Origin: Rhodovulum sp.
GTDB taxonomy: Bacteria; Pseudomonadota; Alphaproteobacteria; Rhodobacterales; Rhodobacteraceae
Assembly: GCA_020637615.1 (NCBI GenBank)
Contig: JACKKC010000004.1
Location: forward strand, 62,001-126,000
Direction: 5' to 3'
Length of the DNA: 64,000 nt
The notes beneath the pieces were generated by a model. It saw only the letters and a list, made by a program, of their open reading frames with translations, was not told where the DNA came from and did no database searches. Positions 8,361 through 16,513 of the stretch are shown here, piece after piece; position 1 is the first letter of the stretch, and every line of letters starts with the position of its first letter. Made by a program: the position numbers and the translations under genes.

Positions 8361-9482
8361 TTATTCGGTCCGGGCGGCGAGTTCGGCCGCGAGCACCTTC
8401 CGGACCACCGCAAGATCGGTATCGCCCGAGACGAAGGCCGCGCCGATGTCGCGGACGAGCACGAAGACCAGGCGGCCGTCGCGCACCTTCTTGTCCTGCG
8501 CCATCAGGGCGATCAGGCCGTCGGCATCGGGCAGCGGGCCGGGAATGTCGCGCAGGCTGCGCTTGAGCCCCATCGCCGCGAAATGCGCCGCGACCCGGCT
8601 CGGCGCCTCCTGCGGGCAGAGCCCGAGCGCGGCGCTGGTCTGGAAGGCGAGCAGGCAGCCGATCGACACGGCCTCGCCGTGCAGCAGCCTGTCGGAATAG
8701 CCGGTGGCGGCCTCGAGCGCATGGCCGAAGGTATGGCCGAGATTGAGGAGCGCGCGGTCGCCCTGCTCGGTCTCGTCGCGCACCACGAGGTCGACCTTCA
8801 TCTCGCAGGAGCGCCGCACCGCCCGGGTCCGCGCGGCGGAATCCCCCGCGGCGAGGCGGCCGCCCTCCGCCTCGAGCCAGTCGAAGAAGCCCGCATCCCC
8901 GAGCAGGCCGTATTTGACGACCTCGGCGTAACCGGCGCGGAAATCGCGCTCCGCCAGGGTGTCGAGCAGATCGATGTCGGCGAGCACCAGCTTCGGCTGG
9001 TGAAAGGCGCCGACAAGGTTCTTGCCAAGGGTCGAGTTGATCCCGGTCTTGCCGCCGACGGAGCTGTCGACCTGGGCGAGCAGCGAGGTCGGGATCTGCA
9101 CCAGGCCGACGCCCCGGCGCAGGATCGCGGCGGCAAAGCCCGCGAGATCGCCGATCACCCCGCCGCCGAAGGCGACGACGAGGTCGTCGCGCGCGATCCT
9201 CTCCGCAATCAGCCATTCGACGGTCTGCTGCAATGCGGCCCAGCTCTTGCTCCCCTCGCCGGGGTCGAGGGTGAGCACGGCGGGGGCGATGCCCTCGGTG
9301 CGAAGTGCGGACTCCAGCGTGCCGAGGTGACGCGCGGCGACATTGCGCTCGGTCACGATGGCGATCCGGGGACGGCGCAGCAGCGGCGCGATCTCGGCGC
9401 CGGCGCGCGACAGGAGCCCGGCGCCGATCCGGATGTCGTAGGCGCGGCCCCCGAGCGGGACGTGGACGGTTTCCATGCTCAT
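8361..9482 (-). CDS. aroB: 3-dehydroquinate synthase
   Basis: A 373-residue AroB, second enzyme of the shikimate pathway, converting DAHP to 3-dehydroquinate with catalytic NAD and a divalent metal. Visible family blocks are DLVVAFGGGVIGDLAGFAAA (NAD binding), QIPTSLLAQVDSSVGGKTGIN, the metal-ligand region REDF/AEVVKYGLL, LNLGHTFGHALE and LHGEAVSIGC. The start MSMETVHVPLGG at 9482 is 7 bases after the aroK stop; a second ATG two codons later is also possible. Operon with aroK. Confidence 0.97.
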   Translation of the reverse strand: MSMETVHVPLGGRAYDIRIGAGLLSRAGAEIAPLLRRPRIAIVTERNVAARHLGTLESALRTEGIAPAVLTLDPGEGSKSWAALQQTVEWLIAERIARDDLVVAFGGGVIGDLAGFAAAILRRGVGLVQIPTSLLAQVDSSVGGKTGINSTLGKNLVGAFHQPKLVLADIDLLDTLAERDFRAGYAEVVKYGLLGDAGFFDWLEAEGGRLAAGDSAARTRAVRRSCEMKVDLVVRDETEQGDRALLNLGHTFGHALEAATGYSDRLLHGEAVSIGCLLAFQTSAALGLCPQEAPSRVAAHFAAMGLKRSLRDIPGPLPDADGLIALMAQDKKVRDGRLVFVLVRDIGAAFVSGDTDLAVVRKVLAAELAARTE

Positions 9483-9489
9483 TCCGTGC

Positions 9490-10101
9490 TCATTCCTCTG
9501 CGACGCCGATCGTCGGCGGGCGGGCCGGATGGCCTGCGTCGAACCTGCGCACGGCGGCGGCGATGCCGCGCGCCATGCTCTCGTGGCTGGCGCCCCGCCG
9601 GCTGTCGACGGTGACGTCGGCCAGCGCATAGACCGGCGAGCGGCGGCGGTCGAGATCGGCCAGGACCGTGCGCGGGTCGGGCGCATCGAGCAGCGGCCGG
9701 CCGGGCCGGTCGCGCACCCGGTCCCAGAGCAGGTCGAGGCTGGCACGGATCCAGACCGAGGTGGCGTGCGCCGCGATTTCCTCGCGGGTGCGCGGCTCGA
9801 TGAAGGCGCCGCCGCCGGTCGCCAGCACGCAGGGCGCCTCGGAGAGCAGTCGTGCGATCACCCGGCGCTCGCCGTCTCGGAAGGCGGGCTCGCCGAGCGA
9901 GGCGAAGATCTCGGGGATGCTCATGCCGGCCGCGGACTCGATCTCGCTGTCTGAATCGACGAAGCGCACGCCGAGCAGCGTGGCGAGGCGCTTGCCGACG
10001 CTGGTCTTGCCCGCGCCCATGAGTCCCACCAGCACCAGCGTGCGGCTGAGCACGAGGGCCTCGGCGGGTGTGTCGGAGGCGCGTCTTGGTCGGTCGATCA
10101 T
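9490..10101 (-). CDS. aroK: Shikimate kinase
   Basis: A 203-residue cytosolic kinase that phosphorylates shikimate at the 3-hydroxyl using ATP. The Walker A motif GLMGAGKTSVGKRLA lies near residues 24-38, followed by FVDSDSEIE and the shikimate-binding FRDGERRVI, then LATGGGAF. The ATG at 10101 (MIDRPRRAS) is preferred; a longer in-frame start at 10203 would overlap the control region of the divergent gene. First gene of an aroK-aroB operon, divergent from the small membrane peptide and xerD. Confidence 0.95.
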   Translation of the reverse strand: MIDRPRRASDTPAEALVLSRTLVLVGLMGAGKTSVGKRLATLLGVRFVDSDSEIESAAGMSIPEIFASLGEPAFRDGERRVIARLLSEAPCVLATGGGAFIEPRTREEIAAHATSVWIRASLDLLWDRVRDRPGRPLLDAPDPRTVLADLDRRRSPVYALADVTVDSRRGASHESMARGIAAAVRRFDAGHPARPPTIGVAEE

Positions 10102-10220
10102 GCCAATTGCCGTCGGATCGCACGGAGGGTAGACTGGCTCGAGGCAGTCGCGGTGCGCGAGCCCCGTGATTGAACAGCACAAGACGCGGCGGTCAAGCCG
10201 CACAGACCGAGCAGGTGATC

Positions 10221-10349
10221 ATGCGCTTTGTTCTCAAGGCAGTCCTCTTCCTCGTGGTGGCGGCCGGGGTCGCCCTCCTGGGACTTGCGATCTTCTCCGA
10301 TCTGCCCGCTCCCACCCGCGAGATCAGCGTCCCGGTGGAGGCGAAGTGA
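10221..10349 (+). CDS. 42-residue single-pass membrane peptide
   Basis: Starting MRFVLKAVLFLVV, this tiny ORF has one hydrophobic segment (residues 4-26, ending GLAIFSDL) and a short polar C-terminus that ends in SVPVEAK, so it is predicted as an N-in, single-span inner-membrane peptide. GCAGGTG just upstream may serve as the ribosome site. Its TGA overlaps the GTG start of the next gene (bases 10346-10349), which supports it being translated. Similar short peptides occur upstream of xerD in Rhodobacteraceae as far as I recall; function unknown. Confidence 0.65.
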   Translation: MRFVLKAVLFLVVAAGVALLGLAIFSDLPAPTREISVPVEAK

Positions 10350-11914
10350 TCCGCCGGGCCGCGGGGCTCGTCGCCGCCGGCCTCGTCGCCGCCTCGGGCG
10401 CGGCGGGCGCCGCCGGCGAGCCGCGCAGCGCCATTCCCTGGCTCTCGGAGAGCATCCGCACCGACGTCCCCGCACCGCCGCCGCGCCCCGCGGGGCCGGC
10501 GCCGACGCGGGGCAGCGAGGAGATCACCGTGACCCCGCTCGGCACGGTGCGGCGCGACAGCGTCGGGCTGCTCCCGCCGGAGCGGAGCGGGCTGCCGCGC
10601 GACCTCTGGGGGCCGACCCCGACCGGCCAGGCGGAAAGCCTGATCCGCGACCATCCCGACACGGGCGTTCCGGCCGCGCGCGCGCTCTTCCGCAAGATCC
10701 TGCTCGCGGAGACGGATCCGCCGCAGCCCGCCTTGGCCGACGGGGCGCTGCTGGTCGCGCGGGTGGACCGGCTGCTGGAGATCGGCGCGCTCGAGGAGGC
10801 GCGGGCGCTGATCGAGCTGGCCGGTCCCGAGACCCCGGAGCTCTTCCGGCGCTGGTTCGACGTGGGCCTGCTGCTCGACGCCGCCACGGCGCCCTGCGAC
10901 GCGCTGCGGCAGAATCCCGCGCTCTCGCCCACCCTGCCGGCGCGCGTGTTCTGCCTCGCGCGCGGCGGCGACTGGAATGCCGCCGAGATCACGCTGGTGG
11001 TCGGCGAGGACGTGGGCTCGATCGGCTCCGACCAGCAGGCGCTGCTGGCGCGCTTCCTCGATCCCGAGATCTTCGAGGGCGAGCCGAATCCGCCGGTCCC
11101 CGAGCCGCTGACCCCGCTCGACTTCCTGATGCGCGAGGCCACCGGCATGCCGCGCCCGGCGGGCGCGCTGCCGACGGCCTTTCTGCACCACGATCTGGTC
11201 GAGCATGCGCCGATGCGCGCCCGCGTCGCGGCGGCCGAGCGGCTGGTGCTCTCGGGCGGCGTCGCGCCGCAGGTGCTCTTCGAGGCCTATCGCGCCGGCA
11301 TCCCGCCCGCCTCGGGCGGGATTTGGGACCGGGCGGCGGCGGTGCAGGCGCTCGACGACGCGCTGGCGGAGGACGCGGATCCGGCGTTGCTCGGCCCGGC
11401 GCTGCTCGGTACGGAGGAGGCGCTGCGCGCCCGCGGCCTCGAGGTCGCCTTCGCCCGGGAATACGCGCCGGCGCTGGCCGATGCCGACTGGAGCGGGCTC
11501 GACGGCGCGGCGCGCGAGCGCCTGGTCGCGGTGCTGCTGCTCGGCGGCGAGGCCCCGGCGGCGGCCCGGCTGGCCGGGGAGGCGCCTGACGCCTTCACGC
11601 GGACCCTCCTGACCCTGGCCGCGCAGGGCGGCGATCCCGCCCCGGCCACGGATCTGCAGCGCGCCGCCCTTGCCGGCCTCGTCGCCATCCTGCCCGCCGA
11701 CGAGCGCGAGGCGCAGCTGGTGCGGCTGGTGAACGACGGCCGCAGGGGCGAGGCCGTTCTCGCCGCGCTGAGCCTGCTGGGAGGCGGGGCGAGCGTCGAT
11801 CCGCCGGCGCTGCATGCCGCATTGCTGGCCCTGCGCCGCGCCGGGCTCGAGCCCGACGCCCGCGCCATCGCGATCCAGACCGTGCTCCGCGAGGGCGCGG
11901 TCCCGGGGAAATGA
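10346..11914 (+). CDS. Secreted or periplasmic protein of unknown function
   Basis: A 522-residue protein whose GTG start overlaps the stop of the preceding peptide. The N-terminus MIRRAAGLVAAGLVAASGAA with AGAAG-E looks like a cleavable signal peptide. The rest is an Ala/Leu-rich array of short amphipathic helices (for example ALLVARVDRLLEIGALEEARAL and LEVAFAREYAPALADADW), suggesting an alpha-solenoid, perhaps TPR-like, without a clean motif. No catalytic signature was found. Its stop overlaps the ATG of xerD, so it is the middle gene of a tightly coupled three-gene unit. Function not recognised. Confidence 0.7.
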   Translation: MIRRAAGLVAAGLVAASGAAGAAGEPRSAIPWLSESIRTDVPAPPPRPAGPAPTRGSEEITVTPLGTVRRDSVGLLPPERSGLPRDLWGPTPTGQAESLIRDHPDTGVPAARALFRKILLAETDPPQPALADGALLVARVDRLLEIGALEEARALIELAGPETPELFRRWFDVGLLLDAATAPCDALRQNPALSPTLPARVFCLARGGDWNAAEITLVVGEDVGSIGSDQQALLARFLDPEIFEGEPNPPVPEPLTPLDFLMREATGMPRPAGALPTAFLHHDLVEHAPMRARVAAAERLVLSGGVAPQVLFEAYRAGIPPASGGIWDRAAAVQALDDALAEDADPALLGPALLGTEEALRARGLEVAFAREYAPALADADWSGLDGAARERLVAVLLLGGEAPAAARLAGEAPDAFTRTLLTLAAQGGDPAPATDLQRAALAGLVAILPADEREAQLVRLVNDGRRGEAVLAALSLLGGGASVDPPALHAALLALRRAGLEPDARAIAIQTVLREGAVPGK

Positions 11915-12861
11915 ACGCGCGCTGGCTTTCCCGCTTCCTCGAGGCGATCCAGGCCGAGCGGGACGCCTCGCGCAACACGATCCTGTCCTACGGGCGCGAT
12001 CTGCGGGATTTCGCGGCCTTCCTGGAGAAGAAGGGCGCGGATTTTGCGTCGGCCGGGCGCGGCGAGGTGGAGGCCTATCTCGGCGATCTCGCCGACCGCG
12101 GCATGGCGCAGGCCACGCGGGCGCGGCGGCTCTCGGCAATCCGCCAGCTCTACCGGCTGGCCTTCCTGGAGGGCTGGCGGGCGGATGATCCGGCCGCATT
12201 GATCCGCGGCCCGAAGCGGGCGCGGCGGCTGCCGGGAAACCTGAGCGAGGCGGAGGTCGACCGGCTGCTCGACGCGGCAGGGACGGCGGCGCGGAGCGAG
12301 GCCGAGGCGCTGCGCAACACCTGCCTGATGCAGCTTCTCTATGCGACGGGGCTTCGGGTGAGCGAGCTCGTGGCCCTGCCGGTTGCCGGGGCGCGCGGCG
12401 ATCCGCGCATGATCCTCGTGCGCGGCAAGGGCGGGCGCGAGCGCATGGTGCCGCTCTCGCCGCCGGCGCGAGAGGCGCTGACGCGCTGGCTGGCGCAGCG
12501 CGACCGCGACGAGGAGGCCGCACTCCGGGCCGGGAAGCCGCGCTCGGCCTTCCTCTTTCCGGCGCGCGGGCGCAGCGGCCACATGACACGGGAGGCCTTC
12601 TTCCTGCTCGTCAAGCAGCTCGCGGCGGCGGCGGGGCTCGATCCCACTGGCATCTCGCCCCACAGCCTGCGCCACGCCTTCGCCACGCATCTGCTCGCCA
12701 ACGGCGCCGATCTGCGGGTGATCCAGACGCTGCTCGGCCATGCCAGCATCGCGACCACCGAGATCTACACCCATGTGCTCGACGCGCGGCTGCGGGATCT
12801 GGTGCTCGAGAAGCACCCGCTGGCCGCCGGGGATGCGGCTCTTGAAGGCGGCGCGGGCTGA
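11911..12861 (+). CDS. xerD: Site-specific tyrosine recombinase XerD
   Basis: A 316-residue recombinase that, with XerC, resolves chromosome dimers at dif. The N-terminal SAM-like DNA-binding domain covers about 1-95 and the catalytic domain about 110-300. All catalytic residues are visible: Arg149 (TGLRVSEL), Lys173 (RGKGGRER), His251 and Arg254 (HSLRHAFATH), His277 (LLGHASI) and Tyr286 (EIYTHV). ATGA overlap with the preceding gene suggests translational coupling. The position next to aroKB is the usual alphaproteobacterial xerD location. Confidence 0.94.
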   Translation: MNARWLSRFLEAIQAERDASRNTILSYGRDLRDFAAFLEKKGADFASAGRGEVEAYLGDLADRGMAQATRARRLSAIRQLYRLAFLEGWRADDPAALIRGPKRARRLPGNLSEAEVDRLLDAAGTAARSEAEALRNTCLMQLLYATGLRVSELVALPVAGARGDPRMILVRGKGGRERMVPLSPPAREALTRWLAQRDRDEEAALRAGKPRSAFLFPARGRSGHMTREAFFLLVKQLAAAAGLDPTGISPHSLRHAFATHLLANGADLRVIQTLLGHASIATTEIYTHVLDARLRDLVLEKHPLAAGDAALEGGAG

Positions 12862-12905
12862 TCTCATAACGGGGTATTCCGCAATGTGAGAAGGATCGCC
12901 CCGAA

Positions 12906-14210
12906 ATGGACCCTGCCACCGAAGCCCCGCCGCTTCTGGCGCTCTGGGGAAGCGGCATCGCGATCGTCGTGCTTCTGGTCCTTTCGGCGCTCTTCTCGGG
13001 GTCCGAGACGGCGCTCACCACGGCGAGCCGGGGCAAGCTGCACGGCCTCGCCGAGAAGGGCGAGCGGGGTGCGGCGGACGCCCTGCGGCTCACCGAGGAC
13101 AAGGAGCGGCTGATCGGCGCGATCCTGCTCGGCAACAACCTCGTCAACATCCTCGCGGCCTCGCTCGCGACCACGCTCTTCACCCGACTGCTCGGCGACG
13201 GCGCGGTCGCGGTGGCGACGGTGGTGATGACGGCGCTGGTGCTGATCTTCTCGGAGGTCCTGCCCAAGACCTATGCCATCACCAATCCCGAGCGCATGGC
13301 GACCGCGGTCGCGCGGCTGATCCGCATGGTGGTGATGCTGCTCTCGCCGGTGGTGAACGCGGTCCGCGCGCTGGTGCGGCTGATCCTGCACGTCTTCGGC
13401 GTCGAGACCGATCCCAAGGCGCATTTCCTCGCCGCCCAGGAGGAGATCGCCAGCGCCATCGCGCTGCATCATTCCGAGGGCTCGGTGGAGAAGGCCGACC
13501 GCGACCGGCTGCTCGGCGCGCTCGACCTCGGCCAGCGCCAGGTCGAGGAGGTCATGCTGCATCGCCGGGACATCGAGATGATCGATGCCGAGGCGCCGCC
13601 CGAGGAGATCCTCGCCCAGGCGATCAACTCCCCGCACACCCGCATCCCGATCTTCCAGGGCGAGCCGGAGAACATCGTCGGCGTGATCCACGCCAAGGAC
13701 CTCTCCCACGCGGTGCACCGGCTGATGCGCGACGGCGGCGGCAGCCTCGAGGCCATCGACGTGATGGACCTGGCGATGGAGCCCTATTTCGTGCCCGAGA
13801 CGACCTCGCTCGACGAGCAGATGCGCGAGTTCCTGCGCCGGCGCACGCATTTCGCGCTGGTTGTCGACGAATACGGCGCGCTGCAGGGGCTGATCACGCT
13901 CGAGGACATCCTCGAGGAGATCGTGGGCGACATCGCCGACGAGCACGACGCCGAGGTGCCGAGCGGCATCGACATCCAGCCCGACGGCTCCGCGGTGGTG
14001 GAGGGCGCGGTGACGATCCGCGACCTCAACCGGACCTGCGAATGGAACCTGCCCGACGACGAGGCCAATACCATCGCCGGGCTCATCATCCACGAGGCCC
14101 AGGCGATCCCCACCGAGGGGCAGGTCTTCAGCTTCCACGGCTTCCGCTTCGAGGTGCTGGAGCGCGAATACAACCGGCTGAAGCGGCTGCGGGTTCGCAA
14201 GCTGACTTGA
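12906..14210 (+). CDS. HlyC/CorC family transporter (DUF21-CBS-CorC domains)
   Basis: A 434-residue membrane protein. An N-terminal DUF21 domain (about 1-180) contains three or four hydrophobic segments and the signature LFSGSETALTTASRGKLHGLAEKG plus LIGAILLGNNLVNILAASL. Two CBS domains follow (about 205-330, with EEVMLHRRDIEMIDAE and HFALVVDEYGALQGLITLEDILEEIVGDI), then a CorC_HlyC domain to the end. Homologues export Mg2+ or Co2+, although older annotations call them hemolysins. It starts 44 bases after xerD on the same strand and could be co-transcribed. Confidence 0.9.
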   Translation: MDPATEAPPLLALWGSGIAIVVLLVLSALFSGSETALTTASRGKLHGLAEKGERGAADALRLTEDKERLIGAILLGNNLVNILAASLATTLFTRLLGDGAVAVATVVMTALVLIFSEVLPKTYAITNPERMATAVARLIRMVVMLLSPVVNAVRALVRLILHVFGVETDPKAHFLAAQEEIASAIALHHSEGSVEKADRDRLLGALDLGQRQVEEVMLHRRDIEMIDAEAPPEEILAQAINSPHTRIPIFQGEPENIVGVIHAKDLSHAVHRLMRDGGGSLEAIDVMDLAMEPYFVPETTSLDEQMREFLRRRTHFALVVDEYGALQGLITLEDILEEIVGDIADEHDAEVPSGIDIQPDGSAVVEGAVTIRDLNRTCEWNLPDDEANTIAGLIIHEAQAIPTEGQVFSFHGFRFEVLEREYNRLKRLRVRKLT

Positions 14211-14408
14211 TCCGGGCGGGGTCGGCGGGGGGCGTTTCACGATGAGACGCTGTCTATGTATCTGTTATTGCGCGCATTTCTCGATATTGATTCGAGCGGC
14301 CGCTTCGAACCGGCGCTGACGCCGCGTCGTCGTCGGTCCGGGGCAATGCCAAGGGAACGGCATTCGGCAACGCGCACCCGGCCGCCCGGGCTCCTGGCGC
14401 GCCCGGCG

Positions 14409-14514
14409 TTACCATCCCGCCCGCCGGGCAGCGCCCGCCCCGCCCCCAAGGCGGGCGCTTCGCTTCCGCCCGGGGCGGGCGCTGCCCTCATCTAGTGGCG
14501 GGACGGTCGAAAAA
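14409..14514 (+). repeat. Dispersed palindromic intergenic repeat, copy A
   Basis: Within the 375-base spacer 14211-14585, which has no gene, this element begins ACCATCCCGCCCG and ends GCGCTGCCCTCATC then GGCGGGACGGTCGAA. The two ends are inverted relative to each other (CCATCCCGCC against GGCGGGACGG) and the interior is a nested GC hairpin (GGCGGGCGCTT / CGGGGCGGGCGCTG). The same flanks recur at 31234-31372 (opposite strand), 38737-38787 and, in part, 35328-35364. The element carries no coding signal and resembles a REP/BIME-type unit. Confidence 0.65.
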
Positions 14515-14585
14515 GAAAAGTCGGAGCGCTGGATGCGATGGCACCGGGGGAGTGCGTTGCGGGCCTAACGGGAGACCCCGCCGCC

Positions 14586-16103
14586 CTATCGGCCCTTGAA
14601 CAGGCTGCCGAGGATGCCGCGCACGAGCTTCTGGCCCTCGCGGCTGTTGAGCTGCTTGAGCGCGCTGCGGGCAAGCTCGCTGCCGAGCGATGGCTGCGGC
14701 GCGCGCGCCCGCCCGGGGTCGTAGCGCCGGCCCTGCCCCGCCTCCTTCGCGGCCTTGGACTGCGCCAGCATCTCTTCGGCCAGCGCCGCCTCCGCGGCGG
14801 CGGCTTCGGCGCGGGCCGCGAGGATCTCTTGCGCGGATTCGGGATCGATGGCGGTGTCGTAGCGGCCCGCCAGCGGCGAGGCCGCCATGGTCTCGGCGCG
14901 CTCCTCCGCGCTGACCGGTCCCATGCGCGACATGGGCGGCCGGATCAGCGTGCGGCTGACCATGGCCGGCACGCCCTTGTCCTCCAGGAGCGAGACCACG
15001 GCCTCGCCGGTGCCGACCTCGCGGATCGCCGTCTCGGTGTCGAAGGCGGGATTGGGGCGGAAGGTCTCGGCGGCGGCCTTCAGCGCCTTGGCGTCGCGCG
15101 GGGTGAAGGCGCGCAGCGCGTGCTGGATGCGGTTGCCGAGCTGGGCGAGCACGTCGCCGGGCACGTCGTCGGGGTTCTGGGTCACGAAATAGACGCCGAC
15201 GCCCTTGGAGCGGATCAGCCGGACCACCTGCACCACCTTGTCCACCAGCGCCTTGGGCGCGTCGTCGAAGAGCAGATGCGCCTCGTCGAAGAAGAAGACG
15301 AGCCTGGGCTTCTCCGGATTGCCGACCTCGGGCAGCTGCTCGAAGAGCTCCGAGAGCAGCCAGAGCAGGAACATCGCATAGAGCCGCGGCGCCTGCATGA
15401 GGTTCTCGGACATGAGCACGCCGATCCGGCCCATGCCGCCGTCGGTGGCCATCAGGTCGGCGAGCTCGAGATGCGGCTCGCCGAGGAAGCCCGCGGCGCC
15501 CTGGTTCTCCAGCACAAGAAGCTGGCGCTGGATCGCCCCGAGCGAGGCGGAGGCGATGTTGCCGTAGGTGCGGCCGATCTCCTGGGCATTGTCGCCGAGC
15601 CAGACCAGCATCGCCTGCAGGTCCTTGAGGTCGAGCAGGGTGAGCCCCTGCTCGTCGGCGACGCGGAAGGCGATGTTGAGCACGCCCTCCTGCGCCTCGG
15701 AGAGATCCATCATGCGCGCGAGCATCAGCGGGCCCATCTCGCTCACGGTGGTGCGCACCGGATGGCCGGTCCTGCCGAAGAGATCCCAGAAGACCACGGG
15801 ATAGGCGCGATAGGCGAAATCGCCCATGCCGATCCTTGCGGCGCGGGAGCGCAGCGCCTCGTCCGCCTTGCCCGCCGGGTCGCCCGGGCGCGAGAGGCCC
15901 GAAACGTCGCCCTTGACGTCCTGGACGAAGACCGGGACGCCGGCGGCGGAGAAGCCTTCGGCGAGGATCTGCAGGGTGACGGTCTTGCCGGTGCCGGTGG
16001 CGCCGGTGATCAGCCCGTGCCTGTTGCCGAAGCGCAGCAGCAGCTCCCTCTGCTCGGCATAGTTCTCGCCGCCGCCGCCCACGAGGATCGCGTCGTCAAC
16101 CAT
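14586..16103 (-). CDS. HerA-like / DUF853 ATPase (YjgR type)
   Basis: A 505-residue P-loop ATPase. The Walker A motif is GATGTGKTVTLQILAE at about residues 34-49, preceded by the family-specific NRHGLI; Walker B is RLVFFFDEAHLLFDDAP, and an arginine-finger region VRLIRSKGVGVYFVTQNPDDVP follows. The C-terminal third is an Ala/Glu-rich charged segment. Such DUF853 proteins are related to the HerA-FtsK pumping ATPases, but their role is not established. It stands alone, flanked by the repeat-containing spacer downstream and a hairpin-rich spacer upstream. Confidence 0.88.
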   Translation of the reverse strand: MVDDAILVGGGGENYAEQRELLLRFGNRHGLITGATGTGKTVTLQILAEGFSAAGVPVFVQDVKGDVSGLSRPGDPAGKADEALRSRAARIGMGDFAYRAYPVVFWDLFGRTGHPVRTTVSEMGPLMLARMMDLSEAQEGVLNIAFRVADEQGLTLLDLKDLQAMLVWLGDNAQEIGRTYGNIASASLGAIQRQLLVLENQGAAGFLGEPHLELADLMATDGGMGRIGVLMSENLMQAPRLYAMFLLWLLSELFEQLPEVGNPEKPRLVFFFDEAHLLFDDAPKALVDKVVQVVRLIRSKGVGVYFVTQNPDDVPGDVLAQLGNRIQHALRAFTPRDAKALKAAAETFRPNPAFDTETAIREVGTGEAVVSLLEDKGVPAMVSRTLIRPPMSRMGPVSAEERAETMAASPLAGRYDTAIDPESAQEILAARAEAAAAEAALAEEMLAQSKAAKEAGQGRRYDPGRARAPQPSLGSELARSALKQLNSREGQKLVRGILGSLFKGR

Positions 16104-16226
16104 GATCTCACTTCCCGAAGTCCCGCGCCGAATTCGAACCGGATATTAACCGGTGCACCCTAGAGTGCAATCATGCCCCGGGACCTCCGGGTATCGGGGC
16201 GCGCGACTTCCTCCCTGTTGAACTGG

Positions 16227-16255
16227 CCGCAGAGTTCGCTCTGCGGTCTTTCTTT
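16227..16255 (+). terminator. Rho-independent terminator-like hairpin
   Basis: A perfect 8-bp stem CCGCAGAG / CTCTGCGG with a UUCG tetraloop is followed by TCTTTCTTT on the plus strand. No plus-strand protein gene precedes it within the spacer 16104-16513, so it may end a small RNA or read-through transcript, or act on the minus-strand leader of the ATPase gene. Confidence 0.5.
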
Positions 16256-16299
16256 GTTCCGGCAATCACCTAGAATTGCGCGTTACTTGCACGCCACGC

Positions 16300-16328
16300 T
16301 TGACCCGTTTTCTCATCTATTCTAGGGT
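16300..16328 (+). promoter_or_regulatory. Putative sigma70 promoter in the ialB upstream region
   Basis: TTGACC at 16300-16305 and TAGGGT at 16323-16328 with 17-base spacing. The same TAGGGT -10 is present in the ihfA promoter at 45160-45165. It could drive the IalB gene with a long leader or a short RNA ending at the hairpin at 16377-16400. Confidence 0.5.
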
Positions 16329-16376
16329 CCGCGCACAAAGTTCGGCCAGTCCGACAGGGAAAGCGCAATCGCGCAG

Positions 16377-16400
16377 AAAGGGTGCCTTCGGGCACCCTTT
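16377..16400 (+). terminator. UUCG hairpin in the ialB leader
   Basis: A 10-bp perfect stem AAAGGGTGCC / GGCACCCTTT with a TTCG loop, 50 bases after the putative promoter and 113 bases before the ialB start. The A and T runs lie inside the stem. It may be an intrinsic terminator of a roughly 65-nt RNA or an attenuator. Confidence 0.5.
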
Positions 16401-16513
16401 CGCGTCACCACTCGGCCACGGCAAAGTGTTGCGGACCGCATCGCCGCCCGGTTGACAGCACGCGTCGGGAGTGAGACTTCCCAAAGGGAAACCAAAGAGG
16501 AAACGGGCACCGA

